A stretch of 56,982 nucleotides of DNA, taken from the NCBI RefSeq assembly GCF_008016535.1, contig NZ_SAXY01000044.1, forward strand, positions 1 to 56,982, read 5' to 3'. Source of the DNA: Brachyspira pilosicoli. Lineage in GTDB: Bacteria > Spirochaetota > Brachyspiria > Brachyspirales > Brachyspiraceae. Each line of letters begins with the position of its first letter. Within the stretch, counting starts at the first letter, position 1. Both the position numbers and the translations under genes were made by a program. Shown in pieces: positions 53,050 to 56,982 of this stretch. The notes beneath the pieces were generated by a model that did not search any database, was not told the DNA's origin, and saw nothing but the letters and a program-made list of their open reading frames with translations.

Positions 53050-53868
53050 TTAGTCAGTAGTGAATAATATTCTTCCGCAATGGAAGCACATAATAATCTG
53101 ATTCTGTCTTCTAACTTCATTAACAGTCATTTTAGGTATAGCTACATTACAAGCACTGCATTTATAATTTTCAATTTTTGCAAGAGCTTCACCTTTATTT
53201 TCTTTAATTCTCTTATAGTTTTCTAATACAGCAACATCAATTTTGCTTAAAATAGTATCTTTATATTTTTTGTACTCTTCTAAAACTAAATCTGATTTTT
53301 GCTGAGAGTGAGTAGAACTATAAAGTTCATAAGCTTTAATTTGTATTTCAGCTCTTTCAAGTTCTATAAGGAATTTAATTTGTTTTTCTGCTTCGAATTT
53401 TTCATCTAACTTTTTGAAAGATTCTAATACAGTTTCTAACTCTTCAAAATTCTTAGTAGCTATTATTTTGTCTAATATTTCTTTTTGGTTAACTAAAAAG
53501 AATATCTGAGAAAGATTTAAAAGATAATCTTGAGGGTTTTCAAGATCAGAAAGTATAGCAAATACGAGTTTAACAGGACTCTTTTCATCAGAATCTGAGT
53601 CATAGTTTATCTCATTTTTTAGGAAACCTACAAATATGTCAGTTTTACCATAACCCTGAATTCTACCATGCGGAACTGCAACGCCATTACCAATATTAGT
53701 TGTGTACTCATCTTCTCTCTTTTTCAAAGCATCAAATATAGAATCAGTAGAAAGTGAAGAAACAGAAGCTATTTTTTCACTTAAAGCTTTGAAAAGAGAA
53801 TCCTTATCTTTTGATTCTAAGCCTTCAAATACATGTTCTTTTTTTATTTTGTCAATTATTTTGAGCAT
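53050..53868 (-). CDS. PTS EIIA (PtsN-type) fused to a C4 zinc ribbon
   Basis: 272 residues. Residues 1-150 are an EIIA-Ntr/fructose-type domain with active-site His67 in GVAVPHGRIQ and the DALKKREDEYTTNIGNG helix region. A helical, possibly coiled-coil segment (155-230) leads to a zinc ribbon with C237, C240, C261 and C264, resembling the tail of C4-type zinc-ribbon proteins (zf-RING_7/DUF164). EIIA-Ntr proteins are phosphorylated regulators. The fusion is unusual. No EIIB/EIIC genes adjoin, pointing to regulation rather than sugar uptake. Confidence 0.85.
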   Translation of the reverse strand: MLKIIDKIKKEHVFEGLESKDKDSLFKALSEKIASVSSLSTDSIFDALKKREDEYTTNIGNGVAVPHGRIQGYGKTDIFVGFLKNEINYDSDSDEKSPVKLVFAILSDLENPQDYLLNLSQIFFLVNQKEILDKIIATKNFEELETVLESFKKLDEKFEAEKQIKFLIELERAEIQIKAYELYSSTHSQQKSDLVLEEYKKYKDTILSKIDVAVLENYKRIKENKGEALAKIENYKCSACNVAIPKMTVNEVRRQNQIIMCFHCGRILFTTD

Positions 53869-53947
53869 ACAATCTCCTAATTTATTATTAAAATATTATA
53901 TTATAGTATATAAAAAATATCAACTTATATTTATATACATTTTAACC

Positions 53948-56038
53948 CTATTCAGCATTTCCAAGTAAAGCCTTACGCTCTTCAATAACCTTATCAGCCA
54001 AAGGACCTGTAAGCTCTTGATAATGTGAATGTTCCATCTCAAAAGTACCCCTTCCAGAAGTAGAAGCCTTCATTTCTATAGAATAAGTAAGCATCTCTGA
54101 AAGCGGAACTTCTGCCTTAATCATTTGTACAGTGTTTGATGCAGCCTCCATTCCTAATATTTTGCCTCTTTTGCCTGTAAGCTCATTCATTATAGAACCA
54201 GTAAACTCTTCAGGCACATAAACTGTAACCTTCATAACAGGTTCAAGCAGCACAGGTGAAGCATTTTTAAAAGCCTCCTTCGCAGCCATAGATGCAGCTA
54301 TTCTAAATGATAATTCATTAGAATCTACATCATGGTACTTACCATCATAAACTCTAACCTTAACATCTACCATAGGATATCTTCCTAAAGGACCTTGTGA
54401 TAAAGCATCTTGTATACCCTTTTCTACACCGGGTATATATTGCTTAGGTATAGCACCTCCAAATATATCATTTACAAATTCATAACCGCCATCACGTGGA
54501 AGTGGTGAAACTTCTAAATGAACCTCTCCAAATTGTCCGCTTCCGCCTGATTGTTTTTTATGTCTATATTGTGCTTGGGATTGTTTTCTTATTGTTTCTC
54601 TATAAGCAACTCTTGGAACACTTTGTTCTATCTCTGCCTTTGTGAGGGCAATAACTCTATCTAATGCCAATTTTACTTGCAAATCTCCCATAGCTTTTAT
54701 GATAGTTTCTTTTGTTTCGCTGTCAAACTCTACGTGGAATGTTAAGTCTTCTTGGCTAATAGTGTCTAATACTTCTAATGCTTTTACATCATTTTTAAGT
54801 ATTTTAATTGCTGTAAAGTATATTGGCTGAGGAACTTTAAGAGGTAAGAATTGAAAAGGTGAAGAAGGAACACTTATAGTATCACCTGTTCTACAATCAG
54901 AAAGTTTTGCTAATACTCCAATATCGCCTGCTGTGATTGTATCTGCCTCTATTTGTTTTTTTCCTCTTGCTATATATATATGTGAAACTTTTTCTTTTTT
55001 GCCTGTTCTAGAATTATATATTTCATCGCCGCTTTTTATACTTCCAGAACGAACCTTAAAGAAAGAAATACGTCCTGCATATTGATCTATTGTTGTTTTA
55101 AATACAAAAGCTGCAAATGGATTATTTTCACCTAATATAGACCTTGTAGTAGCTTCATTAGTTAAAAGGTCAGTACCGTCTGTAACAGGTACATAAGAAG
55201 GTGAAGGCATATATCTTATTATTGTATCAAGTACAGCACCCATTCCTATATCTCTAATGGATGTACCAAAAAGAATAGGTACTACTTTGTATTGAAGAAT
55301 AGATTTTGTTAAAGCTTCTATATATTCTTCATCGGTAAACTTACCGCCATCTAAGAACTTCTCAGTTAAGCTGTCATCAACTTCACATACAAGTTCTTTT
55401 AATCTATCACGTGTAGCCCTATATTCATCATAATACTCTTCTGGTATCTCTGCCTCTACTATTTTACCTTGTTCATCTCTAAAATAAGCCTTATGATAAA
55501 TAACGTCTATAATACCCTTAAAATCTTTACCATTACCCATAGGTATTTGTATAGGCACTACAGGAGGCTCATTAAAGTTATTTTCTATCTTCTCTAATAA
55601 AACCTTATGGTCAACCATGTCTTTATCAATTTTATTAATAAATACAATTCTTGGTCTTTTGAAATTATTAGCCATCTGCCAATGTTTTTCTGTTTCTATT
55701 TGTATGCCAAACTCAGCATCTATTACAACAATGCATGATTCTGCAACTCTTAAAGCTGGGTTAATATCGCCGCTAAAATCACCCGAACCAGGAATATCCA
55801 GCAAATTAATCTTATGATCTTTCCACTCTATAAAACTTATAGAAGTACGAATAGACATTTTCTGCTTAATTTCTTCGTCTGTATAATCGCTTACTGTAGT
55901 ACCTCTTGCCACTTCTCCTTTTTTGTCAATACACTTGGCTCTAAAAAGAAGTGCTTCATTTAAAGAAGTTTTACCACTTCCAACATGCCCTAATAGGGCT
56001 ACATTACGAATACTTTCTGGGTTATAAATTTTTCCCAT
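53948..56038 (-). CDS. EF-G-like translational GTPase (FusA2 type)
   Basis: 696 residues from ATG 56038, with AAGGAGG 8 bases upstream (an ATG two codons earlier is too close to it). G domain: ALLGHVGSGKTSLNEALLF (G1), RTSISFI (G2 region), LDIPGSGDFSGDINPAL (G3) and FINKIDKD (G4). Domains II-V follow, ending KGILGMEAA-like segment as GKRGKILGMEAASN. In canonical EF-G the G1 is AHIDAGKTT and G3 DTPGHVDF; these changes match the EF-G-like FusA2 group. Distinct cellular role, possibly in stress or ribosome recycling, is inferred. Confidence 0.9.
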   Translation of the reverse strand: MGKIYNPESIRNVALLGHVGSGKTSLNEALLFRAKCIDKKGEVARGTTVSDYTDEEIKQKMSIRTSISFIEWKDHKINLLDIPGSGDFSGDINPALRVAESCIVVIDAEFGIQIETEKHWQMANNFKRPRIVFINKIDKDMVDHKVLLEKIENNFNEPPVVPIQIPMGNGKDFKGIIDVIYHKAYFRDEQGKIVEAEIPEEYYDEYRATRDRLKELVCEVDDSLTEKFLDGGKFTDEEYIEALTKSILQYKVVPILFGTSIRDIGMGAVLDTIIRYMPSPSYVPVTDGTDLLTNEATTRSILGENNPFAAFVFKTTIDQYAGRISFFKVRSGSIKSGDEIYNSRTGKKEKVSHIYIARGKKQIEADTITAGDIGVLAKLSDCRTGDTISVPSSPFQFLPLKVPQPIYFTAIKILKNDVKALEVLDTISQEDLTFHVEFDSETKETIIKAMGDLQVKLALDRVIALTKAEIEQSVPRVAYRETIRKQSQAQYRHKKQSGGSGQFGEVHLEVSPLPRDGGYEFVNDIFGGAIPKQYIPGVEKGIQDALSQGPLGRYPMVDVKVRVYDGKYHDVDSNELSFRIAASMAAKEAFKNASPVLLEPVMKVTVYVPEEFTGSIMNELTGKRGKILGMEAASNTVQMIKAEVPLSEMLTYSIEMKASTSGRGTFEMEHSHYQELTGPLADKVIEERKALLGNAE

Positions 56039-56044
56039 AAACAT

Positions 56045-56435
56045 TCCTCCTTATGATGGCGGTTATTTTTATTATTAATGTTTTTACGATTTTCTATTGA
56101 CTTGTGATTGCTTAGAAGATAAGCAGGTTCATAGAAAGCTAAATACTGCATGTTAACTCAAGTATAGTAAAAAAAATATCAAAAATCAAATTTTATTATA
56201 TATTTTTATTATTATAAAAAATAGTAAATTAATAAAAGACATAATTAAACAATAGTTTTATTTATATCTACAGTGCAACGCGTGTTTAAAATGTTTTATC
56301 AACTTTTTTGTGCCCATACTAAAGCAGACTTCGTCAAAGCTGCAAAAAAGACTAGTTGTAAATGGATTTAGTAATATTTAGAAATTTGTTTTTTATTATT
56401 AGCTTAACGCGTGATAAAATAATCTTCGTTAAAAT
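56045..56435. other. Gene-free gap with repeat remnant
   Basis: Mostly A/T-rich DNA. 56300-56350 contains CAACTTTTTTGTGCCC and GCAGACTTCGTCAAAGCTGC, a remnant of the shared intergenic segment seen near 21020 and 39900. ACGCGT occurs at 56278 and AACGCG at 56406. No open frame of note. Confidence 0.5.
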
Positions 56436-56436
56436 A

Positions 56437-56474
56437 AAAAAGCCCGCCCTAATAAATATTAAGACAGGCTTTTA
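56437..56474 (-). terminator. Terminator downstream of the disrupted barrel gene
   Basis: AAAAGCC (from about 56438) pairs with GGCTTTT (56468-56474), with an imperfect inner part (CGCCCT/AAGACA). On the minus strand the hairpin ends in TTTTTTATTTT. It lies about 40 bases past the stop of the truncated gene. Confidence 0.6.
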
Positions 56475-56511
56475 TGTTAGAATATTATTGATTTATTTAA
56501 TTTAATGAACT

Positions 56512-56740
56512 TTATTTCCAAGTATTATTTTTTAATATTAATTTAATTTTCATTCCTGTAGTTGTTATAAATGAAGAGGAACTATCTAAAGCATATCCAG
56601 TTTTTAATCCAAATTTAAAAGTTATTTCAAGATTTTTATTAAGTCCTGTAATAGAAGTAGGTATACTATCATAACCTAAAGTTAATCCTTCTAATGTTTT
56701 AAAAGATGATGATTTTTCTATCTGATCTTTTAAATTAGAC
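56512..56740 (-). pseudogene. 3' fragment of an outer-membrane-like gene cut by an insertion sequence
   Basis: Read on the minus strand from 56738 down to the TAA at 56514-56512, about 75 residues are open with no own start: LEGLTLGYDSIPTSITGLNK, NLEITFKFGLKTGYALDSS, MKIKLILKNNTWK. Alternating hydrophobic residues and the aromatic near-terminus resemble a beta-barrel end. The frame runs into the insertion sequence at about 56740, so the 5' part lies outside the window or was lost. Confidence 0.6.
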
Positions 56741-56982
56741 TTGTTTCAAAAGTACTTGACAAATCAATTTATAGTTTCAAAGAAGTAAGAATTATGTTAA
56801 TATATTCGTAAAAAAGGATTTTATAAAAATGATTGATTGTCAAAGTGTGATTGGTTTAAAAAAACATATTTATTTCTTTTAGAAGAATTAAGAAAAGTAT
56901 ATAAAGGTTTTAATAATGGCAGACCAAGAAAACTTTCTTTGGAAACTATGCTTTTTATCACTTTTATATATTTTAAACAATA
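56741..56982 (+). mobile_element. IS5-like insertion sequence, left end
   Basis: Sequence from about 56741 (TTGTTTCAAAAGTACTTGAC) interrupts the barrel-like gene. Within it a transposase start is readable. The right end is outside the window, so terminal repeats and target duplication could not be checked. Confidence 0.6.
56829..56982 (+). pseudogene. IS5-like transposase N-terminus, frameshifted
   Basis: ATG at 56829 with AAAGGA upstream gives 17 residues (MIDCQSVIGLKKHIYFF) and a TAG at 56880-56882. One frame over, LEELRKVYKGFNNGRPRKLS and LETMLFITFIYFKQ continue to the window end; GRPRKLSLETMLFI is a typical N-terminal motif of IS5-type transposases. Either a one-base loss has inactivated this copy, or expression needs frameshifting. 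Confidence 0.6.

Overview
The window fits an intestinal spirochaete of the genus Brachyspira. The DNA is very A+T-rich. It carries a spirochaetal periplasmic-flagellum sheath protein (FlaA), many spirochaete-type lipoproteins, lipooligosaccharide genes (LpxC, WaaA, a WaaF-like heptosyltransferase) and intergenic repeats of a GC-richer composition. Species cannot be fixed from the sequence alone. No rRNA, tRNA or CRISPR array was recognised.

Layout. 1-563: truncated IS481-like element. 646-3924: receiver-LpxC fusion, group-2 sigma-70 factor and HemW-like radical SAM protein, tightly packed (TAATG overlap between the last two), meeting a TrpR homologue head-on. 4337-11654: a giant 2309-aa lipoprotein (TolB-like propeller plus TPRs) and a STAS protein. 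11.7-12.4 kb: repeat-rich gap. 12.4-14.8 kb: DUF1848, Nudix hydrolase and an unknown protein. 14.95-20.7 kb: a cobalamin riboswitch followed by five lipoprotein genes and a TonB-dependent receptor. 21.2-28.2 kb (all minus): nth, RsiV-like protein, tpiA, isochorismatase-like hydrolase, flaA, ftsA and two envelope proteins. 28.4-32.6 kb: MinD-like ATPase, unknown protein, two glycosyltransferases, thioredoxin-like and GNAT proteins. 34-36.6 kb: c-di-AMP cluster (cdaA, cdaR-like, NusG-II protein, Gx-type membrane protein). 37-47.1 kb: galM, adenine methylase, queH, FlgT-like lipoprotein, nhaC, and a large one-polypeptide restriction-modification enzyme. 47.2-52.4 kb: HMA protein, ruvA, MFS transporter, waaA with a small membrane protein, dgt. 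52.6-56 kb: lipoprotein, EIIA-zinc-ribbon fusion, EF-G-like GTPase. The right edge holds an insertion sequence that has cut a beta-barrel-like gene.

Most interesting system. The region 14950-20693 looks like a surface vitamin B12 capture locus. A strong promoter (TTGACA-16-TATACT) leads into a recognisable cobalamin aptamer. The aptamer is followed by a hairpin that pairs the Shine-Dalgarno of the first gene. Five lipoproteins built from two interchangeable homologous domains follow, and then a BtuB-sized TonB-dependent receptor. The lipoprotein domains match no family I recognise. The proposal that they hand cobalamin to the receptor, analogous in role to BtuG/BtuH of Bacteroides, is inference from the riboswitch and the neighbouring receptor.

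A second theme is a family of intergenic repeats scattered through the window (about 12.0, 20.9, 21.2, 36.8, 40.0, 43.9, 51.0 and 52.5 kb). They form paired hairpins whose stems vary in a compensatory way between copies, and some carry promoter-like TTGACA-17-TATATA sequences at their edges.
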